Counted from the stretch's first letter, positions 33,981 through 46,167 are shown. The stretch is DNA of 64,000 nucleotides from Mercurialis annua (GCF_937616625.2 NC_065571.1:9364501-9428500), one strand, 5' to 3'. Notes: generated from the letters alone by a model not told the origin. Numbers and translations: made by a program.

Positions 33981-36914
33981 TTTTTTAGTAAAAGATTGGA
34001 GTCGAGAAATCAGGAAACGCACCCGAGCATCTCAACTAGGTTGACACCCTCTTAGCGTATACATCATTTTCCTCGCTTCCGAATAAAATAAATTAAAACC
34101 GATGGATACATAATTCGATTACAAGACACCGAAGTGGCCAAATAGAGAATAATAACAGATTCTCTAAATAAAATAAAACAAAAACAAAGATAAAAAATTC
34201 CTAAACTGATTATAGATAAACAGATTAATACCCCACCATAAAATTAAGACCCACTTGGTGAAGTTGCCTTAATTGATGAAGCAGCAGGTGAACAGACCCT
34301 CTCATCAAGCATAAACAAATGAAATCAACAGCATGCTCCTGCTTTAGAATAATTCATTCTCGCCAAGATGACAAGCTGCCCCAAATGTAACCAAACCTCA
34401 TCCTGCATAATCCAGCTAACTGGACCGATAATTAGGACGTCTACTAATCCCATTGCCAATAGAAGTATTACAGAAAGAAGGAACAGAATTCCACCACACC
34501 AGTGACGAAACTGAAACACCGTGTTTTGCTAAGAGGTCAGCCGTTTCGTTGCCTTCTCTATAAATGTGAGTAACTCTGAAGTTCATGTTCGAAATATAAA
34601 ACTTGCTTCGCAACCAGCGGTGTTGAAGCTTCCAAGGCACCCGAATTGTTGAATTATTAAAAAGGTCAACCACATATTGAGAGTCACACTCTAACCAAAG
34701 AGATAACCAATTTTTCTCCCAAGCAATTTCTATGGCAAAGATAGCCGAGGTCAGCTCTGCGACATAAGCAAATTCAGTTCCTAAATTTACAGCATAAGCT
34801 CCATTTGGAATACCATTGCAATTTCTGAAAACTCCCCCTGCACCTGCTGGACCTGGAGCTCCTAAGGCCGAACCATCCGTGTTAACCTTCATCCAAGCTC
34901 TAGCAGGAGGCTGCCAAAGAACCGGAATAATATTCGGAGCTTTGGAAGGAATTCCTCGAACCCCAAGCTGAGACAAAACTTGCAGATCATTAACAGAGTT
35001 GAACATAGTACCAAACCTGAAGTAATCAGTCTCTCTAATCGAAGTCCAAAGCATCCGAAGAGCGTGATGTATATTGGGAGACATTTCTTCAAATATAGCT
35101 TCATTTCGAACCCTCCACAAAGTCGAAATACCATTAACAATTGCTGCACACCAAAGAGCCGAAATCTGTGAACTGAAATTGCTGTTTTTAGCAGACATAA
35201 CTAAATCCATAACAGTACCAGAAGTATTAATACTGAACCCAAACAAGCTGCTGATTGATTTCCAAAATTCCCAAGAGAAAGGGCAATTCGTGAATATGTG
35301 ATTCTTATCTTCGCTGTGATTCAAGCACAAAACACATCTAGAACCGAAAGCAATACCTCTTTTAGAGAGATTATCCTCGGTTGGTAATAACCCAAACATT
35401 GCTCTCCAACAAGTGAATGATCGGGTTGGTGGCATAAATTCCTTCCAAATAAAACGATCCCAATTGGTGCTAGAACGAGATATTCTCAAATGATTATACA
35501 TATTTTTGACTGTGTGATTTCCATCTTTAACAACGGTCCAAACGCAAATATCATCATCATAATTTAGATTTGTAACTTCATTAATATGATTGATAATTTG
35601 AGTGTCGTGAATATTGTGAATATGCCACCGACCATTAATAAGAAAATTTGATATTGGGTCCGTCAAATTCCGTTGATCTTTGAGACTAATATCCAGTTGA
35701 TTAGCAATAGAAGGCCTAATCCATTCGTCAGTCCAAAATTTAAGCTTTGTTTGATCCCCAACTAACCAAAGCACTTCCGAACGCAAAGAGATATAAATAT
35801 TCTTGATAGAAGACCAAATCGTAGATCGAAAGTAAGAGAGACGAGGGGTACCTGAAGCATAAAGAAACCGTTTACGCAACACAGACATCGCAAAATCCAT
35901 AGGACAAGCAATCAATTTCCAAGCCATTTTACTAAGCATCGCATCATTCAAAGCACTTAACTGTTTAATACCAATTCCTCCTTCAGAGAAAGGAAGACAA
36001 CAGCGAGACCAAGGAACTGTAACTAGTTTTCTTTTCTCTATAGAACCGGACCATAAGAAGTTACGCATACAACGCTCAATCAAAGAAATCAACGATATTG
36101 GCCATTTGTAGACCGCAAAAGAATGCAAAAGAGAGCTGGTTGTTACCGACTGAATTAATGTGAGTCTGCCTGCATAAGAGAGGGAATTACCTTTCCACTT
36201 TGCAAAATTAGAACAAATCTTATCTGCTAAAGGCTGAAGCCATTTTTTTTTTGGAGCACCAACGAATAAAGGGACTCCTAAATATTTAAATGGCAAAGCA
36301 CCTCGGCGAATAGGAGAAATCTGCAGCAATCTATTAATCCGAGTAGAAGGAATAGAAGAACCAAAATATATCTCTGACTTGGACCAGTTTACCAACTGAC
36401 CTGACACCTCACCGTACATTGTAAGAGTTTGATCAATGGCTCTTAAATTGCGGGATGTTGCTTTTCCAAATAAAAGAACATCATCGGCATATAAAAAATG
36501 GGTCGGAAATGCAGAGTTGTGCGTTTGGATTATCGGTTTAATAGTTCCCATATTCACTTTATAGTTCAGAAGTCTACTCAAAAAGTCTTCCGCTATACAA
36601 AAAAGGAGCGGAGATAAAGGGTCTCCCTGGCGAACACCACGAGAACAAGCGAAGTAACCTTTAGTGTTTCCATTAATCATGATTGAAATTCTAGATGAAG
36701 AAAAAATGTTTAGAATCCAATCTCGGAACTGAAGCGAGAAACCAAAAGCTTCTAAAACATCAAGAATAAAATTCCAATCAACCGTATCAAAAGCTTTCCT
36801 AATATCGAGCTTCATAGCCATGTTGCCTCCAAAGCACGACTTATCAAGAAGGTTGATACCATCAGATGCACACGCAATGCAGTAATCAGCAATTTGGTTT
36901 TATAAAGAACAGAA
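33981..36914 (-). mobile_element. 5'-truncated L1-type LINE with 13-bp target duplication
   Basis: ATATAAGATAGTT occurs at both 33968-33980 and 36915-36927, a 13-bp target duplication. A T run at the left edge is the poly(A) tail on the minus strand. The 5' end is truncated within the reverse transcriptase, so the endonuclease and any ORF1 are absent, as is usual for dead-on-arrival LINE copies. Confidence 0.92.
34416..36902 (-). CDS. LINE reverse transcriptase and RNase H, 5'-truncated
   Basis: The frame is open from about 36902 (NQIADYCIACASDGINLL) to the stop at 34416; the first Met is at 36821. Seen: the RT core KLDIRKAFDTVDW, GVRQGDPLSPLLF and YADDVLLF, then a zinc-binding zf-RVT region (CWRAMFGLLPTEDNLSKRG with C..C..H) and a C-terminal RNase H starting TDGSALGAPGPAGAGG. 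The N-terminal endonuclease is missing. No internal stop over about 830 codons, so the insertion is probably young. It is a fragment and not expected to be autonomous. Confidence 0.9.
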
Positions 36915-36938
36915 ATATAAGATAGTTATAGATAGATA

Positions 36939-37365
36939 GATAAATATAATATATTCGGTTATTAATTTTTTTTTCATACTGAATTTATTTTTCTTTTGGT
37001 TTTATAGTAACCATAATTAAATAATTAACTTAATTTTATTAATAATATCTTTAAAAATAATAAGATAGAAATTTAAATAATATTAAATTGACTAAATACA
37101 GTATTTTAATTTTATAGTTCAATCAAACTAAAAGATAGGTATTCCTATTAATTTGGAGACAATTTAGTTATTTTCTACATACTAAAATCTAAATTGGAGA
37201 TAATTTAACTACCTATTCTAATTAGGACTTTAATTACAATAGTGATTAATTAAATAACTAATTAGTTAATGACTATAAAACCTTTATTTAGTAGTAAGCT
37301 GAAAAGGATTATTCAGTAAATTTGCCTATCCCCCATCCGTGTTTTTATATATAGTATATATATAT
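36939..37365 (-). mobile_element. Helitron remnant 4 (copy of 29383-29807)
   Basis: This block is nearly the same as 29383-29807 in the same orientation, from AAATATAATATATTCGG to TTTTTATATATAGTA. It lacks the CTAG/hairpin terminus. It ends just before the upstream region of RLK-2. Confidence 0.8.
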
Positions 37366-37399
37366 AATTTAATAATAATATATGTTTCTAACTAATACA

Positions 37400-37674
37400 A
37401 GAAACATATATAAATGAGTTCTGCTGACTTTTTCTTTTCTGAGGAACCTTCTGCTGACTTTGATGATCAGTTAACCTCTCAAAATTTTCTCATGCATTTC
37501 CATCAATGTCCCTATGGCTATCATATTTACTTCATTTATTATCTAAAAATAGATTGTTGACTTTGAAGCATCACCACAAAGTATAAAAGTTTCTTCCTTA
37601 AAAAACGTAGCATTTTAGTATTTTATGCACATCATCTTCTTCATCTTCCTTCCTCGTAATCTACTCATCTAGAC
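37400..37674 (+). promoter_or_regulatory. RLK-2 upstream region, shared with RLK-1
   Basis: Similar to the region upstream of RLK-1. A TATAAAAG at 37582-37589 lies 93 bp before the ATG, and TTGACT (W-box core) at about 37558 is shared with RLK-1. Confidence 0.55.
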
Positions 37675-39558
37675 ATGGCAGCACTGCAGAAACCCCTCTT
37701 CATAATCATTTCCATTCTCGTGCTCTATTTACATCTCGTTAGCCTTACCGCCACTAAAATTGAAGTTGCAGAAGCTGATGCTCTTCTCCGATGGAAATCA
37801 ACTCTTGATAATCCAAGTCAATCCGTCTTATCTTCTTGGAATTCAACCAATTCCTGCGATTCTTGGTTCGGTCTGCATTGCAATGCGGCCGGAAGTGTGA
37901 CCAATATCAGCCTGAGAGATACTGGTTTAAAAGGTACTCTTCAGAGTTTCAGCTTCTCATCTTTTCCTAATCTCTTCAGGTTTAATATTAGTAATAACTC
38001 ATTTTATGGAAAACTTCCTGAAGCAATAGGGAATTTAACCAAGCTTAATGTTCTTGATATCTCTGTTAATGAAATCTCTGGTCCAATTCCTGATGAAATT
38101 GGAATGCTTAGATCTTTGATGTACGTTGACTTATCCAATACATTTCTTAACGGTTCAATCCCAGCTACTATTGGAAATCTGACACAATTGCCAATTTTGT
38201 ACATTCATTTGTGTCTGATTTCTGGTTCAATACCTGAAGAAATTGGACTAATGAAATCTGCCACTGAAATTGATTTGTCAACAAATTCTCTCACTGGTTC
38301 TATCCCAACTTCTATAGGAAACTTGACAAATCTGTCTGTTCTTCATCTGAATCAGAATCAACTCTCAGGTTCAATTCCTCAGGAAATTGGAAAATTGTCA
38401 ACTCTTACTGACATTGCTTTTTCATACAATAATCTCACTGGTCCACTCCCATCTTCTTTAGGAAATTTAACTAATTTAACTGCTCTTTATCTTAGTAATA
38501 ACTCGTTTACCGGTTCGATTCAAGTAATCGGAAAGCTGACAAAGCTAACCAATCTGTTTCTTGAATTCAATGAATTTTCTGGACCTTTGCCTTTAGAGAT
38601 GAATAATTTTACCTCTTTGCAAGTTCTTGTAATAAATGCAAATAGATTTACTGGACCTTTACCAGAAGACATATGCATCAGTGGAAGCCTGATTGCTTTG
38701 GGTGTTAACGATAATAATTTTACCGGTCCCATTCCGAGAAGCCTGAGAAAATGTAGCACCTTGACGCGAGCTCGACTCGAGGGAAATCAACTGTCAGGTA
38801 ATATATCTAAAAGTTTTGGGGTAAATTCGGGATTGAGGTATTTGGATTTGAGTGGTAATAGATTATATGGTGAGCTTTCATGGAAATGGAAAAATTTCGG
38901 AAACTTATCGACTCTGATACTCTCTGATAATAACATTTCTGGCAAAATTCCGGCTGGAATTGGAAATGCAAATCAGTTGCAGTCACTTCATCTTTCGTCC
39001 AATCTGCTTACGGGGGAGATTCCTAAGGAGTTTGGGAAATTGAAATTGTTGGAGCTTTCTCTTGATGATAACAAGCTTTCCGGTAGCATTCCTGACGAAA
39101 TTGGAATGTTATCTGAAGTCACGATTCTAAACTTGGCAGGAAATAATCTGAGTGGAGAAATTCCTGAAAAACTTGGGGATTGCACGAAACTATTGTATTT
39201 GAATCTAAGCAAGAATCGGTTTTCAGAGAGTATTCCTTTCGAGATTGGGAACATAAATTCTCTTGAAAGTCTTGATCTCAGTTACAATTTGTTATCAGAA
39301 AAGATTCCACAACAGCTCGGAAACTTGCAGATATTGGAGACATTGAACCTCTCACATAATTCTCTGTCGGGTTCCATTCCAGGAAGTTTTGATTCTTTAA
39401 CAAGCTTGACGGCGGTGGATATATCCTACAATGAGTTAGAAGGTCCAATTCCGCATACTAGAGCTTTCCAAGAAGCTCCATTTGAGTCACTTCAAAATAA
39501 CAGTAACCTGTGCGGCAATAACAAAAATCTGAAGCCTTGTGTCTCCTACAATCACTAA
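37675..39558 (+). CDS. Truncated LRR receptor, ectodomain only (RLK-2)
   Basis: 627 residues in one exon: signal peptide (MAALQKPLFIIISILVLYLH), LRR N-cap, about 20 LRRs and the C-cap NLCGNNKNLKPCVS, then YNH and a stop. It closely matches RLK-1 residue for residue up to PCVS, where RLK-1 continues into its juxtamembrane, transmembrane and kinase parts. Nothing downstream to 39870 resembles a transmembrane or kinase segment in this orientation. It is either a pseudogene or an LRR protein secreted without a membrane anchor; the frame is undamaged over 627 codons and the promoter region is retained. It lies inverted relative to RLK-1. Confidence 0.85.
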   Translation: MAALQKPLFIIISILVLYLHLVSLTATKIEVAEADALLRWKSTLDNPSQSVLSSWNSTNSCDSWFGLHCNAAGSVTNISLRDTGLKGTLQSFSFSSFPNLFRFNISNNSFYGKLPEAIGNLTKLNVLDISVNEISGPIPDEIGMLRSLMYVDLSNTFLNGSIPATIGNLTQLPILYIHLCLISGSIPEEIGLMKSATEIDLSTNSLTGSIPTSIGNLTNLSVLHLNQNQLSGSIPQEIGKLSTLTDIAFSYNNLTGPLPSSLGNLTNLTALYLSNNSFTGSIQVIGKLTKLTNLFLEFNEFSGPLPLEMNNFTSLQVLVINANRFTGPLPEDICISGSLIALGVNDNNFTGPIPRSLRKCSTLTRARLEGNQLSGNISKSFGVNSGLRYLDLSGNRLYGELSWKWKNFGNLSTLILSDNNISGKIPAGIGNANQLQSLHLSSNLLTGEIPKEFGKLKLLELSLDDNKLSGSIPDEIGMLSEVTILNLAGNNLSGEIPEKLGDCTKLLYLNLSKNRFSESIPFEIGNINSLESLDLSYNLLSEKIPQQLGNLQILETLNLSHNSLSGSIPGSFDSLTSLTAVDISYNELEGPIPHTRAFQEAPFESLQNNSNLCGNNKNLKPCVSYNH

Positions 39559-39870
39559 AACTATCAACCTTAATCAAATCAAACCGACCAACGTAATAGT
39601 TCAATTTTTTTATTAAATTTATATAACTAGAATAAATCAGTTCTGTAATTAGTTCGGTTTTTGGTGTGCAATTTTTAAATTACCTGAACTAATTACAAAA
39701 CTAACATATATGTAGATATCTGATTGATGTCAATAAAGAAAATATATACAGTAATTTTACATTTTTCAATCGGTCTAGGGTCCTATTTTATTTAAAGCCA
39801 CACGAAGCATATGGTTAATGATACAAGGCGGAATAAGACTAATAAATTTCAATACATGACAACAATTCTT
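39559..39870. other. Spacer between the 3' ends of RLK-2 and RLK-3
   Basis: AT-rich. 39640-39720 contains an inverted relative of the CGGTT-type sequence at 18650-18740. No kinase sequence; the join to RLK-2 at about 39545 is the truncation breakpoint. Confidence 0.5.
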
Positions 39871-41944
39871 TCAAGGATCGATTTGGCTACTTAAAAGATT
39901 TCCACACATCAAAACATCTGCCAATCTTATCGATGAAAATGGTTCTGTCGATGGTTTCCATTTCGCTGCTAAGAATGAAGAAACTTGACTCATAGTTGGA
40001 CGAGATTGGGGATTGGAATTGAGACAAGCAAATGCGAGCATTACAACATGGATTAGTCCTTCACCAACTCCGTCTTGAGGCGTCGGCAAGCGTTGGTCAA
40101 TCACGTTCTTCAGCAGTGTTCGTTGTTCATTTAGCGGAGCCGATGCAAGTGATGAAATGAGATCACCCGGGTGCATTCCCAGTAGTATCTCTAGCGCCAC
40201 CACGCCAAAGCTGTATACGTCGCATTTTTCGCTGACTATCATCGTGTATGCTAACTCTACAAAACATGTCCGAGAAAGATGAAGCTCAAGTTTATAGCAA
40301 TCGTCGGATAAAAATAATTTTAAGAGTCGCTGAACTTTCATAGTATTATATTTTCATAGTCATACTTTTTTTTGTTTTTAATGTATGGACCCGACTTTAA
40401 TTTCTTTGGAATTAAAGATTTTATCTGATTTCATGAGTAATGTTTTCAGTTCGGTTGAAATAAAACATTTAGTTTATTTTTAGTACAAATTGAATAAATA
40501 AAAAACTAAACTAAACCGACTAGTATGATTTAATTTGGTTTTAAGACTCTAAGATTTAAAAAAACAATAATCCAAAGTTATAAAATTTAAAAATTATGTA
40601 TATTAATAAATAAATAAAAAATTGTGTGCAGATTAATTCATTTTTCCTTTTACTCATGATAAAAGAATTGAAATGAAACCAAAATGTGAATGTACCTGGA
40701 GCTGTGTACCCAAATGTCCCTGCAAATGAAGTCCAATTCGACGAGTCCGGCATCAACAATCGAGCTGTTCCAAAATCTGACACTCGTGCTTCAAATTCTA
40801 AATCCAACAGAACATTATTGCTAGAAATATCTCGATGAACAATCGGAGGAGAGCAATCGTTATGCATATACGACACCGCATTAGCTATTCCTTTTACAAC
40901 ATTTAGCCTCTTACTCCAATCAAACTCCATTGCTTCCTCTCCGTCACTCAATACCTTCCTCAGACTTCCTCTTTCTATGTACTCATAAATCAAAAACGAG
41001 CATTTGGCATGCCAACAGAATCCATGTAACTTCACAATATTCCGATGACGAATGTTTGTTAATATAGAAATCTCGCTTCTGAAAGCTTTCAGATCCGCTA
41101 TTTCTTCGCCATTATGCGACTGATGAAGTTTCTTTACAGCAAACACCCGCCCTGTCTCCAGCGCTGCTTTGTAGACAGCTCCGTATCCTCCAATGCCAAT
41201 GCAATACTTCGAGTTGAATCCCTCTGTCGCTTCAGAAATTTGTTTGTACTTTATATTTTCGTCGTAAGGACTCCATATTGCATCATAATTTAACTCTTCT
41301 TCTTTCTGATCATTTTTGTTTCTCGTTCTTTTCTTGAGGATCAAGAAACCTCCGATTCCGACTAAAACAAATAATAAAAGTAGACCGCCCAAGACTGGTA
41401 AAACAATATTCAATACCTTATTGTTCTTTTTCCCGGTGAATTTGTTTCCGGTAAGAGAAAAACAAGCTTGCAATTTACTGTTATTACCGCACAATCCTCT
41501 GTTTCCTCTGAGTGCATCAAATGAAGCTTCTTGAAAAGCTTTAATGTTGGGAATTTCTCCCTCTAACTCATTGTATGAAAGATTCACCACCGTCAAGCTC
41601 AACAAATTATCGAAACTCGCCGGAATTTCACCCGAGAGAGAATTATAAGAGAGATTCAATGTCTCCAGACTCCTCAACTTGGCCAATTGCGACGGTATTT
41701 CTTTCGCCAAATAATTCCGGCTGAGGTCAAGACTTTCAAGAGTCAATAAATTACTCAACTCTGAAGGAATACTATCCGTAAACTCATTCTTGCTGAAATT
41801 CAAGAATAACAATTTTGAGTTCTCTCCAATTTGCTTCGGAATTGCGCCACTTAGCTTGTTAGCTCCCAAGTTAAGATTCGCAAGTTCAGACAGCGATCCT
41901 ATCTCTGTAGGAATAACACCTGAAAGATTGTTATTATTCAGAAA
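39871..41944 (-). pseudogene. RLK-3, 3' part: last LRRs, transmembrane segment and kinase
   Basis: Exon-1 remainder 41944-40696 and exon 2 40256-39871 are joined by a 439-bp intron at the same APE-splitting position as RLK-1. It encodes terminal LRRs, C-cap (GLCGNNSKLQACFS), a transmembrane helix (VLPVLGGLLLLFVLVGIGG) and an RD kinase (GIGGYGAVYKA, AVKKL, HRD, DFG, E). Kinase residues look intact. It has no start of its own: the 5' half lies beyond the Helitron at 47550-49001. It could be expressed only if an alternative promoter were used or the Helitron were spliced out, neither of which I can show. Confidence 0.9.
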
Positions 41945-42621
41945 CTAGTCGAAAGCCCGCGCATTTGCGCGGAATCAAATTTATATATAGTTTGAGAGTG
42001 ATTAAATTTTGAAAAAGTAATGTAAATAATTCTTAAAAAAATAAAATTCGTAATTTATGATCTAATAAAAAAATAAAAATCCATCTAACAATCCTAATAA
42101 TGAATTATTTTAAAATACTGAATATCTACGATATATTTTTTGCATTTTCCTTCTTCCATTGGAATTTGATGTTTATCTCTTCAATGGCCTTCTTTTGTTT
42201 CTCTACAAATTTGTTTGCAGTTACTTCTGATAATGAAATGTGGTTCAGGTACCATACTTCTCAATACTTTACGATATTCATCAAATTTTGAAATTTTGTC
42301 TATTTTTTTCTTTATGTTTACTAAATCAGTTTAGTTAGAGATGGACAATTTATATTTTAACGATGATTTGTTTCTTCGTACATTTACAATCGTGGGAATC
42401 TAATCATCCAGGAATAAAAATTCAATCTTTCTACCGAAAATTTAATATCAACATTCATATGAACATTTAACTTTTCGGATTTTTAACTTTCATAATTAAT
42501 AAATTAAAATATACACGATTAATTTTGTTGAAAGAAAATAAATTATTAAGTTCATAAAAAAATGTAAAAAAAACGTTGTAACCAATGCCACTTTTATTTG
42601 GCAACTCTCATCTTCCGTCTT

Positions 42622-44075
42622 TTATATTTTGATTTGTAATGAAATTCTTCTTTGGATATATGTTCGATTTCGACTTCTTTTTTGACTATTTACAGCTCCA
42701 TTTATTTCTTTGCCAGCTTTGTCCTCATCACTTTCGAAATCATTTTCTAAATTTTCTTCACTTTGAGTCTCTGAATTTGATTCTTTGTCTGTTTCCGTTG
42801 AGATTGTTTCCTTTTCCTTCTTGATATTCTGTTTTGTTTCGTTGATGAAAGTTTGAAAAATATGAACTGCTGCATGTTGTGTAATATAATAAATTTAATT
42901 ACATTAATTACTCTAAATGATATGTAATTTACCTGAACTGTTTGCTGTTGTGATTTTTATTTTTGGTTTTCTTGCTCCTCCAAAAATATTCTTATCACAC
43001 TAAAAATTTGGTATCTTTTTTTCAAATTCCATTCATTCACGTTTATTTTAAAAGGAACCATTTTCCGATTAAATTCTGTAACTCTTTTGGAATATTAAAA
43101 TCTTTTTGGAGTTTTATAGACAATTTTTCTGTAGTCATATTTAGAAGTTTCTTTGCGTCATTGTCGAATATTACAAACGTTGTTGTCGTTGTATTATCAT
43201 TGACTTCCACTTGTATTTTGTATCTGTAGAAAATACATTTGTCAATAATTGTATATAAATTAACTAATTAATTTTTTGTGTTAATTTTTTCCCATACCTC
43301 ATGATGGGTAAATGCAATTTTTTATCGCAATTGTCGCATGTAAATGTAATTTCTTCCTTCTTTAATTTAGATTGACACCTGTTGCAAGCAATGTAGAACC
43401 ACCCAAATTCACTTTGAATCTTTTCGATTTTTGCTCGAACAGTAAAATCCCGTGGTTCCTATATATAATAATAAGTATATCAATATTTAGAAATAATTAA
43501 ATTCATTAATTTAAGTATTTGTTACTTTATCTTCTGGATTGTCCATAATTTCGAGTATTTGTTGAATTATTTTTTGATAATTAGTATTTGTTGAATTGTT
43601 TTTCGATTTATGGCTGAATCATCTTGTAAAACTATTGTTCTATTATTATCATCATCCATGATTTTCATTCGACCCGAGGTTTCACTTGATTTTAGGATAT
43701 GCAAAACAACTATAAAAATTAATATGTATTTTCAGATTCATATTCTTTCAAAATGTAAGAATGACATACCTTTCAATCATGGCTTGTACTTTTGGAATCT
43801 CTAAATTTATGTAGACTTTGGTTGCATTTGTAGTTGAAAATAACAATTGCCCCGTGTTTTATCAATGAAAAATATAGATAGTTAATAATTATGATTTGGT
43901 ACAATTTGTAATCTAATAAAATTTTATTTAGTTAAAATTTTATTTTTAAACATTGACATCGTGTTTGATGTTATAATAGCTACCAAAAGACCAAACGTCT
44001 CTTTTAAAGATTTCCAATCTATATTGTCGCTTGTCGATCTCCATAATGTCACTGTTGCCTTTTCAGTCTTTTTAA
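42622..44075 (-). pseudogene. RPA70-like gene relic carried by the Helitron
   Basis: Approximate exons on the minus strand: 44070-43950 (TVTLWRSTSDNIDWKSLKET, an RPA OB-fold B segment), 43860-43767 (LLFSTTNATKVYINLEIPKV), about 43730-43511, 43458-43298 (WFYIACNRC...CDNC, the zinc-binding C-terminal OB-fold of RPA1), 43223-42933, and 42869-42622. Plant Helitrons are known to carry RPA-like genes. Lesions: a 29-bp tandem slip near 43560-43610 (ATTCAACAAATACT twice) that brings a stop, and a frame change near 43060. Several junctions fit GT/AG. N-terminal parts were not found. Confidence 0.8.
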
Positions 44076-44369
44076 ATAAAAATATCAAAATAATTAAACT
44101 TGATAATTTTTAAACGTTAACTTTAAAGAGCAGCTATATATATTTGATATTTTTTTTTTAAATAATGAATATTATCCTTCAATTAGCATTTCAATTTGTC
44201 TTATTGTTTTGTTGTTGTAGCCAACTTCTTTTTTGTTTTTGATAGATGTTATAACTCCGATAATATTTGTAAAGAATGCATTACAATAATAGATAATATC
44301 AAATTATATGATAGCTGATCAGAAACTTTAAGTCAAACTGAAAAACACTATCAATTTACCCCTTCCAAC

Positions 44370-44686
44370 TAGGGGTGTGCAAAACCGAACCGAAACCGAA
44401 AAACCGAACCGAACCGACAAATTCGGTTCGGTTCGGTTTGAGATTTCAAAGAAATTTCGGTTGGTCGGTTCGGTTCGGTTTTGAGTTAAAAAATATTTCA
44501 GACAGATTTCTATGTAAACCGAACCGAAATAACCGAACCGAACCGAAATAACCGACCGAACCGACTGGTTCGGTTCGGTTCGGTTTGAATTTTTTTCTTT
44601 TCCTAAAATTTCGGTTCGGTTCGGTTTTTAAAAAAGACCAAAATTCGGTTCGGTTCGGTTCGGTTTGAACCGAATGCACACCCCTA
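44370..44686. mobile_element. hAT MITE rich in CGGTT, 317 bp
   Basis: Inverted ends TAGGGGTGTGCA are flanked by the exact 8-bp duplication CTTCCAAC (44362-44369 and 44687-44694). The interior consists largely of CGGTT/AACCG repeats in both orientations, able to fold extensively. It lies inside the Helitron. Confidence 0.92.
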
Positions 44687-44694
44687 CTTCCAAC

Positions 44695-46167
44695 AACTGG
44701 AGTTCCAGTTCTTATTTATTTTTAGCATGTTACACAAAAATTGCCTCTCCCCATATACCTATTCTGTTCTTGATTGTTTTATCACTTTTTATGTAAAAAG
44801 AAAATCGTTTGCATTACAAAGCAACTGGAGCTAATCTATATTTCTGACTACTAATTTGAAATTTTGGGATTAAATATTAAAGTGCAAGTACAAATGACAA
44901 TACTTATTACTCTTAAAACTAATTAAAATAGCATACCTGTGAGTTGTGCCTTTTGAAGATCACTTTTTTTAAAGATAATATTAGTTAAATGATTTAAAAA
45001 AACTGAGTTCACCTTAAATACAACTCAGTAAAATTTTACTACTATATTAACGGGTGAAGCTATAGATAAAAGAATGAGTCAGCTAAATAAATTTATCATA
45101 CTAAAACCAAAAATATAAAAATTGGAATTCATCCGTCTAATAGTTTGATCGATTGTATGACAACTTATGTGTGGCAAAAAATATTAATCAACAGCTCAAA
45201 TATATATGATTCAGAATTAAAAACAGTAAATCAACCTAAAATTTATATAAGTGACAAAAGGAGTTCCAATTTTATCTCAATAATCAACAACTATTTATAT
45301 GATTCTGAATTCAAAAAATAATGCAGATAAAAACTTCAATTATTTCAAAACTAAAATATAAGACGTTCAAATAAAATGATAAACCTCATACGAAAAACGA
45401 TGACATAAGAAAATAAGTTATACTATAGAGGCAGTGATAATGGAAGTTCTATGTTACCTGGGAATGAGAAGAACATCTTGGGGTAGCAGAACAAATAGGC
45501 ATCATTTTGTTGTCAGCTCAATAGGAAACTTGGAAAAATCCTTCAACAGACTCCCATTTTCTGCTTAACAACCAGCTAAAGTAACACAAGTTTAACAAAT
45601 TAAAATCTATCCAAATAACTAAAAGGAAAATTAAAAAAAAGTGAAACGATTTTGAATAAATTAAATAAGCTAGGATGTGAAAAGGAAATCATATAATTCT
45701 TTTCAAATTGATTTCTTTGAATTCAACTCCAGAGATCAAAAGAGGTAAAATCATGACAAAATGAAAAAATTGAATCAAACAAAAGAAAGCATGTTGACCA
45801 ACAAATTCAAGTTAAATAAGGTAAGAGGTTATATAAGCAAATTTCAATTAAACTCATTTGAAATCTTTATTACGATCTCAAATCTTCTCCATTTCAATTA
45901 TTCCTTTCCACATGACATGAGCTATAGAACAAAATCGCCTCCTTTTAAGTTCGTTTCCAAAATTTAAAAACTCTATGATCATTGATCAGCATTAACATCA
46001 GGAATTGCCAACACATCACTAAAACTCAATTGACGCTTAAGGAATTATTGAAATTTGTATAGTTTAGTACTTCATTCTATAGACTGGAACCGATTCGGAA
46101 TTTATAGTGTTCTACATTACGATAAAAACAGCTATCAGTAAATCATAAAAAATAGACTTACTCTTTA
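44695..46167. other. Helitron interior without recognised gene, left part
   Basis: AT-rich. On the minus strand there are several CAG|GTAA-like donor sites (near 44938 and 45457), but no continuous frame or domain was recognised. Confidence 0.4.

Larger units (their letters stand above)
31345..36938 (-). mobile_element. Helitron remnant 3, carrying a LINE insertion
   Basis: CTAG at 31345-31348 and the hairpin CACGTGC-TAC-GCACGTG mark the 3' end. Degenerate copies of the subterminal motif (GTGAGCGACATTTATATGAC) recur near 31690, 32500 and 32630, so this is probably several merged remnants. A C-rich block (33940-33960) and CATATAAGATAG near the right end resemble the 5' end of the neighbours. 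The LINE at 33981-36914 interrupts that end. The right limit is uncertain. Confidence 0.55.
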
